From contig NZ_QFFU01000022.1 of NCBI RefSeq assembly GCF_003131185.1, positions 1 to 64,000 on the forward strand: a DNA stretch of 64,000 nt, given 5' to 3'. Shown here in pieces: positions 44,026 to 53,461 of the stretch. The notes beneath the pieces were generated by a model, which saw nothing but the letters and a program-made list of their open reading frames with translations, did no database searches and was not told where the DNA came from. The stretch's first letter is position 1, and the number at the start of each line of letters is the position of its first letter. A program made the position numbers and the translations under genes. Origin of the DNA: Pseudomonas ovata. GTDB lineage: Bacteria > Pseudomonadota > Gammaproteobacteria > Pseudomonadales > Pseudomonadaceae.

Positions 44026-45051
44026 TCACATTTGCCCGCGCTCGCGCAAAAGCGCCTCAAGCCGCCCGCCAAGACGTTGCGGCAGGTTTTCCTGGACTTG
44101 CACCACGGCGCGCTGGATTGCGCTTTGCAAGCCGTCGACACCGGCGGCGCCATGACTCTTGACCACGATACCCTGCAACCCCAGGAGGCTGGCACCATTG
44201 TGCCGGGCCGGCGCAAGGTCGCTTTTCAGGCGCCGCAGCAGCGGCAAGGCCACCACACCCGCCATCCGGCCCAGCACACCCTGAGTGAACAAGGCCTCGA
44301 TCCGGTCGGCAATCATGGTGGCCAGGCCTTCGCTGGACTTGAGCAGCACATTGCCGACAAACCCGTCGCACACCACCACATCCGCCTCGCCCCGGTACAG
44401 GCCATCGCCCTCGACGAAGCCGATGTAATTGAGCATCGGTGCCGCCTGCAGCAGCGCAGCCGCCTGGCGGACCTGCTGGTTGCCCTTGATGTCTTCGGTG
44501 CCGACATTGAGCAGTGCGACCCTGGGTCGCGGCTTGCCCAGCACTTCGGCGGCCACCGCCCCCATGACGGCGAACTGGTACAGGTTTTCGGCACTGCAGT
44601 CGACGTTCGCGCCCAGGTCCAGCAACTGGCAATAGCCGCTGCGGGTTGGAATCGCCCCCACCATCGCGGGTCGGTCGATCCCCGGCAGGGTCTTGAGCAC
44701 GAAACGCGACAACGCCATCAGCGCGCCGGTGTTGCCGGCGCTGACACACGCCTGGGCATGACCGGCCGCCACCAGCCCGAGCGCCACGCGCATCGAAGAA
44801 TCAGGCTTGCCGCGCAAGGCCTGGGAAGGCCGCTCATCCATGGTGATAACTTCGCTGGCATGCACAACGTGCAGGCGCGTACGGTCCACACCCTGTTGGC
44901 GGGCGATCAGTTCTTCAAGGAGGGGGGCTTGGCCGACAAGGACCAGATGCAGCGAGGGGTTGGCAGTCAGGCAGGCGAGGCTTGCCTTTACAATGCTGCG
45001 GGGACCGAAGTCCCCGCCCATTGCGTCGATCGCGATGATCGGAGCGGACAA
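44026..45051 (-). CDS. plsX: Phosphate acyltransferase PlsX
   Basis: 341 residues. Converts acyl-ACP to acyl-phosphate for phospholipid synthesis. IIAIDAMGGDFGP at the N terminus, SAGNTGALMALSRF and VVCDGFVGNVLLKSSEG are family motifs. It follows rpmF after four bases. Confidence 0.96.
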   Translation of the reverse strand: MSAPIIAIDAMGGDFGPRSIVKASLACLTANPSLHLVLVGQAPLLEELIARQQGVDRTRLHVVHASEVITMDERPSQALRGKPDSSMRVALGLVAAGHAQACVSAGNTGALMALSRFVLKTLPGIDRPAMVGAIPTRSGYCQLLDLGANVDCSAENLYQFAVMGAVAAEVLGKPRPRVALLNVGTEDIKGNQQVRQAAALLQAAPMLNYIGFVEGDGLYRGEADVVVCDGFVGNVLLKSSEGLATMIADRIEALFTQGVLGRMAGVVALPLLRRLKSDLAPARHNGASLLGLQGIVVKSHGAAGVDGLQSAIQRAVVQVQENLPQRLGGRLEALLRERGQM

Positions 45052-45055
45052 GAAA

Positions 45056-45238
45056 TTACTCGTCAGCGCCCTTGTCGATCACTTTGCGGCCACGGTAAAC
45101 GCCTTCAGGCGATACGTGGTGACGCAGGTGAACTTCACCGGTGGTTTTCTCAACCGACAGAGCGCTGGCATCGAGGGCGTCGTGCGAACGGCGCATGTCG
45201 CGGGCAGAGCGGGATTTTTTGTTCTGCTGAACAGCCAT
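45056..45238 (-). CDS. rpmF: 50S ribosomal protein L32
   Basis: 60 residues, basic, beginning MAVQQNKKSRSARDMRRSHD, the invariant start of proteobacterial L32. The zinc-binding Cys residues of some L32 types are absent, as in other gammaproteobacteria. It sits in the usual yceD-rpmF-plsX order. Confidence 0.97.
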   Translation of the reverse strand: MAVQQNKKSRSARDMRRSHDALDASALSVEKTTGEVHLRHHVSPEGVYRGRKVIDKGADE

Positions 45239-45251
45239 AATTGATTAACTC

Positions 45252-45779
45252 CTAAACGTTTGGGTCACGCTTTAACTGCGCCAATACACTGAACGGGTTG
45301 GACCGTGTTACCTCGTCCACGCTCGGTTCGGGCTCATCGAGACCCGCCGGTTGCTGGCATTCTTCCGGTTGATGAGCCGGCACAATGGGCAAGGCGAGCA
45401 GAAGCTCCTCCTCGATCAGTGCCAGCAGATCCAATGGATCTTCGCCCAGTTCCAGTACGTCATAACCTTTCGGCAACGACTGGGTATTCGCACCCTCCTT
45501 CACCACGATGTAGGTACATTCGCTCTGGATCGGCAGGGTGACCAGCTCAAGACAGCGCTGGCAAACCATTTTGACCGCGACCTGCAACTGGGTGTGGAAA
45601 ACCACCGACCGGCGCTCATCTCGCTCGAAAATGAATTTCGCTTGTACCGTGCCGACACTGTCGGCCAACGGGTCGCACAGCCTCTCCAGATCGGCCAGCT
45701 GCACGTTTCCTTCAAGGGAAGTGCCGCGATCAGCCAATTTGCGAGGGTCAACGTGAGGTGGAATCTGGTCATTCAACAT
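45252..45779 (-). CDS. yceD: YceD/DUF177 family protein (23S rRNA accumulation protein)
   Basis: 175 residues. The family motif CQRCLELVTLPIQSECTYIVV carries a CxxC, followed by the acidic tail EEELLLALPIVPAHQPEEC. E. coli YceD is needed for normal 23S rRNA levels. It is divergent from maf, with a shared 106-base promoter region, and precedes rpmF by 13 bases. Confidence 0.92.
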   Translation of the reverse strand: MLNDQIPPHVDPRKLADRGTSLEGNVQLADLERLCDPLADSVGTVQAKFIFERDERRSVVFHTQLQVAVKMVCQRCLELVTLPIQSECTYIVVKEGANTQSLPKGYDVLELGEDPLDLLALIEEELLLALPIVPAHQPEECQQPAGLDEPEPSVDEVTRSNPFSVLAQLKRDPNV

Positions 45780-45885
45780 AGGCGCAGCATTCTAGGGATC
45801 ACCCCATGGCATGTCAAAGGAAATTCGGCCTGTCAGCAAGGACCGGCCTTGATTAGAATTCAGCGTTCAATCCTTGGAGAATCGC

Positions 45886-46464
45886 ATGCCTTCCCTGCTT
45901 CTTGCCTCCAGCTCGCCGTACCGCCGCGAACTGCTTGCCCGCCTGCGCCTGCCCTTCACCTGCAGCTCGCCCGACATCGACGAAAGCCGCCGACCGCACG
46001 AGAGCGCCATCGAGCTGGTGCAACGCCTGGCCCGGGAAAAGGCCCAGGCCCTGGCAGGCAGTCATCCGGACCACCTGATCATCGGCTCCGACCAGGTGGC
46101 CGTGCTGGACGAGCAGATCCTCGGCAAGCCCCACACCTTCGAGCGCGCTCTGGCGCAACTGTCGTCCGCCAGCGGCAAACGGGTCACGTTCCTCACCGGC
46201 CTGACGCTGCTCAACAGCCGCACCGGCCAGTGCCAGGTCGATTGCGTGCCGTTCAGCGTCACCTTTCGCGAACTGGAACCCGCCACCCTGGCGCGCTACC
46301 TGCACGCCGAGCAGCCCTACGACTGCGCCGGCAGCTTCAAGGCCGAAGGCCTGGGAATCAGTCTGTTTCGCAGCACCGAAGGCACGGACGCCACCAGCCT
46401 GATCGGCCTGCCGTTGATCCGGCTGGTCGACATGCTGTTAAAGGAAGGCGTCAGCGTGCCCTGA
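45886..46464 (+). CDS. yceF: Maf/YceF nucleoside triphosphate pyrophosphatase
   Basis: 192 residues from the ATG at 45886, which has GGAGA seven bases ahead; the ORF opens four codons earlier. LASSSPYRRELLARL at the N terminus and the Glu/Asp-Gln motif IIGSDQVAVLDE are typical. The enzyme hydrolyses non-canonical nucleotides such as m7GTP. It is the only plus-strand gene between 17,925 and 49,829. Confidence 0.92.
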   Translation: MPSLLLASSSPYRRELLARLRLPFTCSSPDIDESRRPHESAIELVQRLAREKAQALAGSHPDHLIIGSDQVAVLDEQILGKPHTFERALAQLSSASGKRVTFLTGLTLLNSRTGQCQVDCVPFSVTFRELEPATLARYLHAEQPYDCAGSFKAEGLGISLFRSTEGTDATSLIGLPLIRLVDMLLKEGVSVP

Positions 46465-46467
46465 TAA

Positions 46468-46493
46468 AAAAGCCCGACCAGCGGCCGGGCTTT
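46468..46493 (-). terminator. Rho-independent terminator of sppA
   Basis: The minus strand reads AAAGCCCGGCC, loop, GGTCGGGCTTTTTT. The stem begins inside the sppA stop codon. The reverse orientation lacks a T tract, so it mainly ends the rluC-HAD-sppA transcript. Confidence 0.75.
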
Positions 46494-47481
46494 AGCGCAA
46501 GCTCGGCCCGGTAAAGCCGGCCCACATGGCCAGGCGCTCGGCGATGCTGGTGCCCAATTTCTTGGAGAACCGGTCGAACGGCGATTCCTGAATCGTATAG
46601 TCGACAATGTCCTTGGCCCCGATCACTTCGCGCGCCACATAGCTCGAACTGCCCAGCGCATCGACCAGGCCCAGCCCCACGGCCTGCTCACCGGTCCAGA
46701 TCAGGCCGGAGAACAGCTCGGGATGCTCCTTGTCCTTGAGGCGATCACCACGCCCCTGCTTGACGCTGGCGATGAACTGACGGTGCGTGGTGGCCAGCAC
46801 TTCCTGCCAGAACTGCGCCTCATCGGCCTTGGGCGGCTGGAACGGATCGAGAAAGGCCTTGTGCTCACCCGAGGTGTAGGTGCGCCGCTCCACACCCAGC
46901 TTCTCCATTGCGCCCACAAAGCCGAAACCGGCCGCAGTCACACCGATCGAACCGACCAGGCTGGCCTTGTCGGCATAGATCTGATCGGCTGCGCTGGCAA
47001 TGTAGTAGGCGCCCGAGGCGCCCAGGTCACTGATCACGGCATAGACCTTGATGGCCGGCTTCTCGGCGCGCAGGCGACGAATCTCGTCATACACATAGCC
47101 CGACTGCACCGGACTGCCACCGGGGCTGTTGATACGCAGGATCACGCCACGGGTATTGGCATCCTCGAAAGCTGCACGCAGGCTGCCGACAATATTGTCG
47201 GCACTGGCCGACTCCTTGTCGGCGATCATGCCCTGGATCTCGATCAGTGCGGTGTGGCTGCCCGAGCCCGATACCTTTTTATCGCCAAACAGCGGCATGA
47301 ACAGCATCAGCGCCGTGAACAGATAGGCAAACGTCAGAAACTTGAAAAAAATACCCCAGCGCCGGCTGCGGCGCTGCTCCTGAACACCAGCCAGCAGGGT
47401 CTTCTCCAGCAGCTTCCAGCTCTTGGCGTCTTCCGGCGATCCGTCCCGGTCCTGCGACAGTGCGTTCCATTTATCAGACAT
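46492..47481 (-). CDS. sppA: Signal peptide peptidase SppA-type (S49)
   Basis: 329 residues, the short single-domain form. A membrane segment at about 43-62 anchors the periplasmic serine protease domain. GASGAYYIASAADQIYADK holds the catalytic Ser near residue 152 and SLVGSIGVTAAGFGF follows the Lys. It degrades cleaved signal peptides. Seven bases separate it from the HAD gene. Confidence 0.92.
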   Translation of the reverse strand: MSDKWNALSQDRDGSPEDAKSWKLLEKTLLAGVQEQRRSRRWGIFFKFLTFAYLFTALMLFMPLFGDKKVSGSGSHTALIEIQGMIADKESASADNIVGSLRAAFEDANTRGVILRINSPGGSPVQSGYVYDEIRRLRAEKPAIKVYAVISDLGASGAYYIASAADQIYADKASLVGSIGVTAAGFGFVGAMEKLGVERRTYTSGEHKAFLDPFQPPKADEAQFWQEVLATTHRQFIASVKQGRGDRLKDKEHPELFSGLIWTGEQAVGLGLVDALGSSSYVAREVIGAKDIVDYTIQESPFDRFSKKLGTSIAERLAMWAGFTGPSLR

Positions 47482-47488
47482 GGCTCAT

Positions 47489-48169
47489 CTACCCCTGCTG
47501 CAAAAGCGAGTGGCTGCGCTTGCCCAACCAGGCACGCAGTTCGGAAAAATGCTCAATGGCCAATCGTGGCTGGTAGGCACGCAGCGACTCCAGCGACTGG
47601 GCGCCATAGCCCACCGCCACCGAATCCATGCCGGCATTGCGGGCCATCAACAGGTCGAAGGAAGCATCGCCAATCATCAGCGAACGCTCGGGCGGCACAT
47701 CGCAGTGCGCCATGATTTCGTGCAGCATCAACGGATCAGGCTTGCTGGCCGTTTCGTCGGCCGCCCGGGTGATGTCGAAATACTCCAGCCAGCCATGCGC
47801 ACCCAGCACCCGATCCAGCCCGCGCCGCGCCTTGCCGGTGGCCACCGCCAGGCGGTAGCCCTCCTCGCGAAAGGCCTGCATCGATTCCAGCACGCCGTCA
47901 AACAGCGGCGAAGCCACCTGATCCATGGCCATGTAGCTGTCGGCATAGCGCTGGCGAAAATCCAGCAGCGCATTGGGAGAAATGTCCGGATACAGCGTGC
48001 GAATGGCTTCGGGCAGGCCGAGGCCGATGATGCCCTTGATCGCCAGCTCGTCACGCACCGGCATGTCACCGGTCAGCGCCGCCTCGCTCATGGCCTGGAC
48101 AATACGCCCGATGGAATCGGCCAGCGTGCCGTCCCAGTCGAAAATCAGCAGGTCATAGTCACGGCGCAC
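47489..48169 (-). CDS. HAD family phosphatase (Gph-like)
   Basis: 226 residues. LLIFDWDGTLADSIG (Asp11 and Asp13) is the HAD nucleophile motif, with LAVATGKARRGLDRVL and SLMIGDASFDLLMARNAG as motifs II-IV. Similar to phosphoglycolate phosphatase; substrate not proven. It overlaps rluC by 11 bases. Confidence 0.9.
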   Translation of the reverse strand: MRRDYDLLIFDWDGTLADSIGRIVQAMSEAALTGDMPVRDELAIKGIIGLGLPEAIRTLYPDISPNALLDFRQRYADSYMAMDQVASPLFDGVLESMQAFREEGYRLAVATGKARRGLDRVLGAHGWLEYFDITRAADETASKPDPLMLHEIMAHCDVPPERSLMIGDASFDLLMARNAGMDSVAVGYGAQSLESLRAYQPRLAIEHFSELRAWLGKRSHSLLQQG

Positions 48170-49115
48170 TCAAACGCTCCACGGTCTTGGCCCACATCTC
48201 ATCGACCGGCGCCTGCAACTGCAGCAGACCACCATCGGGCAGCGGTACATTAAGCATATAGGCATGCAGGAACAGGCGCTTGCCGCCCAGTTCGCGGATC
48301 TCACGGGAGAAATCCTCGTCTCCGTACTTGGTGTCACCGGCAATGCAATGCCCGGCATGCAGGGTGTGCACGCGAATCTGGTGGGTGCGACCGGTCACCG
48401 GCTTGGCCTCGACCATGGTGGCGAAATCGCCGAAGCGACGCAGCACCTTGAACAGCGTCAGGGCCTCCTTGCCTTCATCATTGACTTCGACCATGCGCTC
48501 GCCCGAACGCAGGTTGCTCTTGAGCAACGGGGCGCGCACCTGCTTGCAACTGGTCGCCCAGTTGCCACGTACCAGCGCCATGTAGCGCTTGTCGACCCCG
48601 TCGCCGCGCAAGGCTTCGTGCAGGTGCCGCAGCATGCTGCGCTTCTTGGCGATCATCAGCAGACCTGAGGTGTCGCGGTCCAGACGATGGACCAGTTCCA
48701 GCTCCTTGGCATCGGGGCGCAGCTGGCGAAAAGCCTCGATCACGCCAAAACTCAGGCCGCTGCCGCCATGCACGGCGATACCCGCCGGCTTGTTGATCAC
48801 GATCAGCGCCTTGTCCTCATGGACAATCGAGGCCTCCAGGCGCTGCAGCAGGGCCTGTGCCACCGGCACCGGCTCGTCACGCTCAGGCACCCGCACCGGC
48901 GGAATGCGCACGATATCACCGGCCTGCAGCTTGTACTCGGGCTTGGTGCGCCCCTTGTTCACCCGCACTTCGCCCTTGCGCACGATGCGGTAGATCAAGG
49001 TCTTGGGCACGCCCTTCAGGTACGTGATCAGGAAATTATCAATACGTTGACCGGCAAGTTCCGGCGCAACCTCGACCAGCTGGACGCCGGGGGTTGGGGG
49101 GGCAATATTCGTCAT
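48159..49115 (-). CDS. rluC: 23S rRNA pseudouridine(955/2504/2580) synthase
   Basis: 318 residues from the ATG at 49115; the alternative at 49127 adds four. Residues about 20-85 form an S4 RNA-binding domain. The catalytic Asp is in LVHRLDRDTSGLLMIAK (about 144). KPVTGRTHQIRVH is a second RsuA/RluA motif. It is divergent from rne, as in other gammaproteobacteria. Confidence 0.95.
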   Translation of the reverse strand: MTNIAPPTPGVQLVEVAPELAGQRIDNFLITYLKGVPKTLIYRIVRKGEVRVNKGRTKPEYKLQAGDIVRIPPVRVPERDEPVPVAQALLQRLEASIVHEDKALIVINKPAGIAVHGGSGLSFGVIEAFRQLRPDAKELELVHRLDRDTSGLLMIAKKRSMLRHLHEALRGDGVDKRYMALVRGNWATSCKQVRAPLLKSNLRSGERMVEVNDEGKEALTLFKVLRRFGDFATMVEAKPVTGRTHQIRVHTLHAGHCIAGDTKYGDEDFSREIRELGGKRLFLHAYMLNVPLPDGGLLQLQAPVDEMWAKTVERLSAP

Positions 49116-49144
49116 GCCGCGAATCATAACAATTTTTTATGGAT

Positions 49145-49173
49145 TTGAAGCACTTAATGATTGCTGCTATAGT
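49145..49173 (+). promoter_or_regulatory. Sigma-70 promoter of rne
   Basis: TTGAAG at 49145-49150 and TATAGT at 49168-49173 are separated by 17 bases, a near-consensus promoter. The start would be near 49180, leaving about 650 nt of untranslated leader before rne. Confidence 0.75.
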
Positions 49174-49179
49174 CGCGAA

Positions 49180-49828
49180 CGCCGCCAAAAGCGGTCGGAC
49201 AGCGGACAAACGGTTGACAACCGGCCCTGACCAACGCAATTCACAGGGCGGGAGGCCGCCCTGCAAGGCTCTCGGTGATAACGAAGCCCCCTGGAAATGT
49301 AACAAGCGCGCGTGACATGAGGCCTGAAATACGCCGGATCGCTGAGTCGATACTCGCCTTCCCGAGCGAAGAACCCACGGCCAGTTCACAAGGTGCAGTC
49401 GCTTCCGGGCGCTTTGAGCGAAGCCTTACGAACAACGCCTCGAGCCATGATGCGCGACCTTCCACGGGAAGATCGCGGTAAATGCCAACCCGCTGCGGAT
49501 TCTGCGCACGGCAGCACCCGAATTATCAGGGATACGTGTAGGGCGGAGACGCACGACCATCGGACTGTGTAGCAACAACGCTGTTCAAGACGCTTCATCT
49601 CGTCCGCTACCGATGGCCGATTCCTCCTCCTGATCAAGCTTTTGCTGGCTGGGTGCCTTATGTCACCACAGCAAACAGGATACGTCGTTGCGACTTTCCG
49701 GCCCTGTTGGCCGGAATCTTCGCCAGAAACTGGAGTACCCCGGTACTCCTGACGTGCTCTGACACCGACCGTGAGAAGTCGTGTGTGCCGAACGCCGTTT
49801 CCGGCAGCCCGGAAACCGACGGTACTAC
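49180..49828 (+). promoter_or_regulatory. Long 5' UTR of rne, probable autoregulatory RNA (rne-II type)
   Basis: No gene is found in this 650-base leader. It contains strong hairpins, for example CAGGGCGG, loop GAGG, CCGCCCTG at 49243-49262. RNase E mRNAs carry long leaders through which the enzyme cleaves and represses its own message, and Pseudomonas has a conserved structure known as rne-II; matching this sequence to that model requires a covariance search. The region is the only non-coding stretch of this length in the window. Confidence 0.65.
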
Positions 49829-52800
49829 ATGAAAAGAATGCTGATTAACGCAACTCAACCCGAAGAGTTGCGTGTTGCCCTGGTAGATGGCCAGCGCCTC
49901 TACGACCTGGACATCGAGTCCGGTGCCCGCGAGCAGAAAAAGGCCAATATCTATAAAGGCCGCATCACTCGCATCGAGCCAAGCCTGGAGGCCGCCTTCG
50001 TCGATTTCGGCTCCGAGCGCCACGGCTTCCTGCCCCTCAAGGAAATCTCCCGCGAATACTTCAAGAAAAATCCTGAAGGCCGCGTCAACATCAAGGACGT
50101 CCTGAGCGAAGGCCAGGAAGTCATCGTTCAGGTCGAGAAAGAAGAACGTGGCAACAAGGGCGCCGCCCTGACCACCTTCATCAGCCTGGCCGGCCGTTAC
50201 CTGGTGCTGATGCCCAACAACCCGCGTGCCGGCGGCATCTCGCGCCGCATCGAAGGCGAAGAGCGCAACGAGCTGCGCGAGGCCCTTAACGGCCTGATCG
50301 CACCGGCCGACATGGGTTTGATCGTACGCACTGCCGGCCTGGGCCGCAGCAGCGAAGAAATGCAGTGGGACCTCGACTACCTGCTGCAGCTGTGGACCGC
50401 CATCAAGGAAGCGTCCCTGGATCGCTCCGCCCCTTTCCTGATCTACCAGGAAAGCAATGTCATCATCCGCGCCATCCGCGACTACCTGCGCCAGGACATC
50501 GGTGAAGTCCTGATCGACAGCATCGAGGCCCAGGAAGAAGCCCTGACCTTCATCCGCCAGGTGATGCCGCAGTACGCCAGCAAGATCAAGCTGTACGAAG
50601 ACAGCGTGCCGCTGTTCAACCGCTTCCAGATTGAAAGCCAGATCGAAACCGCCTTCCAGCGCGTGGTCGAACTGCCGTCCGGCGGCTCGATCGTGATCGA
50701 CCCGACCGAAGCCCTGGTGTCCATCGACATCAACTCGGCGCGCGCCACCAAAGGCAGCGACATCGAAGAAACCGCCCTGCAGACCAACCTGGAAGCGGCC
50801 GAGGAAATCGCCCGCCAGCTGCGCCTGCGTGACATCGGCGGCCTGATCGTCATCGACTTCATCGACATGACGCCGGCCAAGAACCAGCGCGCCGTGGAAG
50901 AGAAAGTCCGCGAAAGCCTGGAAGCCGACCGCGCCCGCGTTCAGGTCGGGCGCATCTCGCGCTTCGGCCTGCTGGAAATGTCCCGTCAGCGCCTGCGTCC
51001 TTCGCTGGGCGAAAGCAGCGGCATTGTCTGCCCACGCTGCAACGGCACCGGCATCATCCGTGACGTCGAGTCCCTGTCGCTGGCCATCCTGCGCCTGATC
51101 GAAGAAGAAGCCCTGAAGGACCGCACCGCCGAAGTCCGCGCCCAGGTGCCGATTCCGGTCGCAGCGTTCCTGCTCAATGAAAAGCGCAACTCGATCACCA
51201 AGATCGAACTGCGTACCCGCGCCCGTATTGTCATTCTGCCGACCGATCATCTGGAAACGCCGCATTTCGAAGTGCAGCGCCTGCGTGACGACAACCCGGA
51301 CGCCAACATCAACACCAGCTACGAAATCGCTGCGGCCGCCGCCGAAGTCGAAGAGGTCGTGCCCCAGGTCAGCGCCACACGCACCCTGGTTCGCCAGGAA
51401 GCGGCGGTCAAGACCGCGCCGGCCCGCGCCAACGCCCCGATGCCAGCCGAAGAGGCAGCCCCTGCCCCCGCGCCTGTCGCAGCACCGACACCGGTGCATG
51501 AGCCCAGCCTGTTCAAGGGCCTGGTGAAATCGCTGGTCAGCCTGTTTGCCACCAGCAAGCCGGAGCCGGTCGCGCCAGTCGCGGCTGAAAAGCCTGCCGC
51601 CACCGAGCGCCCGGCACGCAATGACGAGCGTCGTAACGGTCGCCAGCAGAGCCGTGGCCGCAACAACCGTCGCGACGAAGAGCGCAAGCCACGCGAAGAG
51701 CGTGCCGAGCGCGCCCCGCGTGAAGAGCGTGCGCCTCGTGAAGAACGCGCCCCACGCGAAGAGCGTGCGCCTCGTGAAGAACGCGCCCCACGCGAAGAGC
51801 GCGCTCCACGTGAAGAACGTGCACCTCGTGAAGAGCGCGCACCACGCGAAGAACGTGCCCCTCGCGAGGAACGTGCACCGCGTGAAGAAAACGGCCAGCG
51901 TGAAGAACGCCCGGCCCGCGCCCCGCGCGAAGAACGCAACTCTCGCGACCGCAAGCCGCGTGAAGAGCGTGTGCGTGAACTGCGCGAACCACTGGATGCC
52001 GCACCGGTCGCCGCTGCACTGGCAGCCGATGCCGTCGCTGCACCCAGCGCCGAAGCACCGGTTCGTGAAGAGCGCCCTGAGCGCGCACCGCGTGAAGAAC
52101 GTCAGCCACGCCCACCGCGTGAAGAGCGTCAGCCTCGCGTCGAGCAGGACACCGACACCGCTGAAGAAGAGGCTCTGAGCAGCGAAGAACAGGCCCACGA
52201 CGATCAGCAGGAAGGCAACGAGGGTGATCGCCCGCGTCGTCGCTCGCGTGGTCAACGTCGTCGCAGCAACCGTCGTGAGCGTCAACGCGATGCCAACGGC
52301 AACATCATTGAAGGCAGCGAAGAAGCCGGTAACGATGACAACAGCGACGCCCTGGCCGCCGGCCTGGTCGTAACGGCTGCCGTCGCAGGCGGCGTGCTTA
52401 GCGCGCCAGCCGAAGCCGATGCCCATCAACAGGCCGAACGTGCCAGTGATGTTACCGTGCAAACGACCGAGCCTGCAGCAGAGACGGTTGCCGGCAGCAC
52501 TGAAACTGCAGCGCCTGCCCGGGTGGACACTCAGGCAGCAGTGGCCGAAGCGCCAGCCGCCGACGAGCCTGCCCGCTTTGAAGCGCCGGTCACAGATGTC
52601 ACCGCCAGCGAGGCGCCGGTTACTCAGGCCCCTGCAGCAGACATCGTTCCGGTAGAAGCGCCGGTGGTTGAACGTTTCGAGCCTGCACCCGCAAGCCCGG
52701 CCGTTCCAGACGTCGAGCTGAACACCGAAGCGCCTGCCCCGGTCGTGATTGCCGATGACCAGCCTGCTGCACGGTTCACGCCGACACCCGAGCCGACACC

Positions 52801-53356
52801 TGAAGTCGAAGCCCAGGTTGAAGCCTCCAGCATCACCGATGCTCCGGCAACCGAATCGGCTGAACTCGTGCCTGTCGCCCAGACCGAGCCTGTCGTCGAA
52901 GCCCCTGCTGTCGTCGAGGCACCGGTAGTCGAGACTGTCGCGGTCGAGGCATCAGCCGTTGTGACGCCAGCCATTGAAACCCCGGTGGTTGAAGCGCCGG
53001 TCATCGATACGCCTGCCGTCGACGTGCCAGCCCCTGTCGAAGCCCCGGCCCTGCCGGTCAGCAGCTCGGGCCGCGCGCCTAACGATCCACGCGAAGTGCG
53101 TCGTCGCAAGCGTGAAGCGGAGGAGCAGCGTCGCCTGCAAGCTGAAAACCAGGCAGCACCTGTGGCGCCGGTCGAGGCCCCTGTCGTCGAAGCCCCTGTG
53201 GTTGAAAACGCGGCAATCGAAGCACCAGCCGTAGAGCCTCTGGTCAGCACCGAGGCTCCCGTGGCACAGGACACCGTAGAGGAAAAGGTCGAACCGACCG
53301 CTCCTCGCAAGGCCCTGACTGAGGAAGAAACCAGCGAAAGCAAACCGCTGGTCTGA
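49829..53356 (+). CDS. rne: Ribonuclease E
   Basis: 1175 residues from MKRMLINATQPEELRVAL; the ORF opens 16 codons earlier. Endonuclease of mRNA decay and rRNA/tRNA processing, scaffold of the degradosome. S1 domain about 37-120, catalytic core with SIDINSARATKGS and IGGLIVIDFIDM holding the metal-binding Asp residues, zinc link CPRC (Cys401, Cys404). From about 540 the protein is disordered and charged: arginine-rich segments, nine copies of APREER plus one degenerate (629-688), then long Ala/Pro/Val/Glu repeats. KSLVSLFATSK-like segment near 565-575 may be the membrane-targeting helix. Confidence 0.96.
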   Translation: MKRMLINATQPEELRVALVDGQRLYDLDIESGAREQKKANIYKGRITRIEPSLEAAFVDFGSERHGFLPLKEISREYFKKNPEGRVNIKDVLSEGQEVIVQVEKEERGNKGAALTTFISLAGRYLVLMPNNPRAGGISRRIEGEERNELREALNGLIAPADMGLIVRTAGLGRSSEEMQWDLDYLLQLWTAIKEASLDRSAPFLIYQESNVIIRAIRDYLRQDIGEVLIDSIEAQEEALTFIRQVMPQYASKIKLYEDSVPLFNRFQIESQIETAFQRVVELPSGGSIVIDPTEALVSIDINSARATKGSDIEETALQTNLEAAEEIARQLRLRDIGGLIVIDFIDMTPAKNQRAVEEKVRESLEADRARVQVGRISRFGLLEMSRQRLRPSLGESSGIVCPRCNGTGIIRDVESLSLAILRLIEEEALKDRTAEVRAQVPIPVAAFLLNEKRNSITKIELRTRARIVILPTDHLETPHFEVQRLRDDNPDANINTSYEIAAAAAEVEEVVPQVSATRTLVRQEAAVKTAPARANAPMPAEEAAPAPAPVAAPTPVHEPSLFKGLVKSLVSLFATSKPEPVAPVAAEKPAATERPARNDERRNGRQQSRGRNNRRDEERKPREERAERAPREERAPREERAPREERAPREERAPREERAPREERAPREERAPREERAPREERAPREENGQREERPARAPREERNSRDRKPREERVRELREPLDAAPVAAALAADAVAAPSAEAPVREERPERAPREERQPRPPREERQPRVEQDTDTAEEEALSSEEQAHDDQQEGNEGDRPRRRSRGQRRRSNRRERQRDANGNIIEGSEEAGNDDNSDALAAGLVVTAAVAGGVLSAPAEADAHQQAERASDVTVQTTEPAAETVAGSTETAAPARVDTQAAVAEAPAADEPARFEAPVTDVTASEAPVTQAPAADIVPVEAPVVERFEPAPASPAVPDVELNTEAPAPVVIADDQPAARFTPTPEPTPEVEAQVEASSITDAPATESAELVPVAQTEPVVEAPAVVEAPVVETVAVEASAVVTPAIETPVVEAPVIDTPAVDVPAPVEAPALPVSSSGRAPNDPREVRRRKREAEEQRRLQAENQAAPVAPVEAPVVEAPVVENAAIEAPAVEPLVSTEAPVAQDTVEEKVEPTAPRKALTEEETSESKPLV
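51713..51892 (+). repeat. Tandem 18-bp repeat in rne encoding APREER
   Basis: Ten in-frame 18-base units, nine encoding A-P-R-E-E-R and the last ending in Asn. Synonymous sites differ between copies while the peptide does not, so the repeat is old enough to have diverged but is kept at protein level. Confidence 0.9.
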
Positions 53357-53366
53357 TCGACCTCAT

Positions 53367-53407
53367 GAAAAAAGCCCCGCCTGCGCAAGCAGACGGGGCT
53401 TTTTTTT
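53367..53407 (+). terminator. Rho-independent terminator of rne
   Basis: AAAAAAGCCCCG and CGGGGCTTTTTT form the stem around a 14-base loop, followed by more T. It begins 11 bases after the rne stop. Confidence 0.88.
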
Positions 53408-53461
53408 GGTCTGTGGTATGACCCGCCAGTTGGCTGCCTCCTTCCCTACACGAGTTTCTTC

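Noticed and set aside
49658..52462. A 934-codon open frame antisense to rne
   Set aside because: It mirrors the rne coding frame with low-complexity Phe/Ala/Arg/Thr-rich sequence caused by its codon pattern and repeats; no start context or domain.
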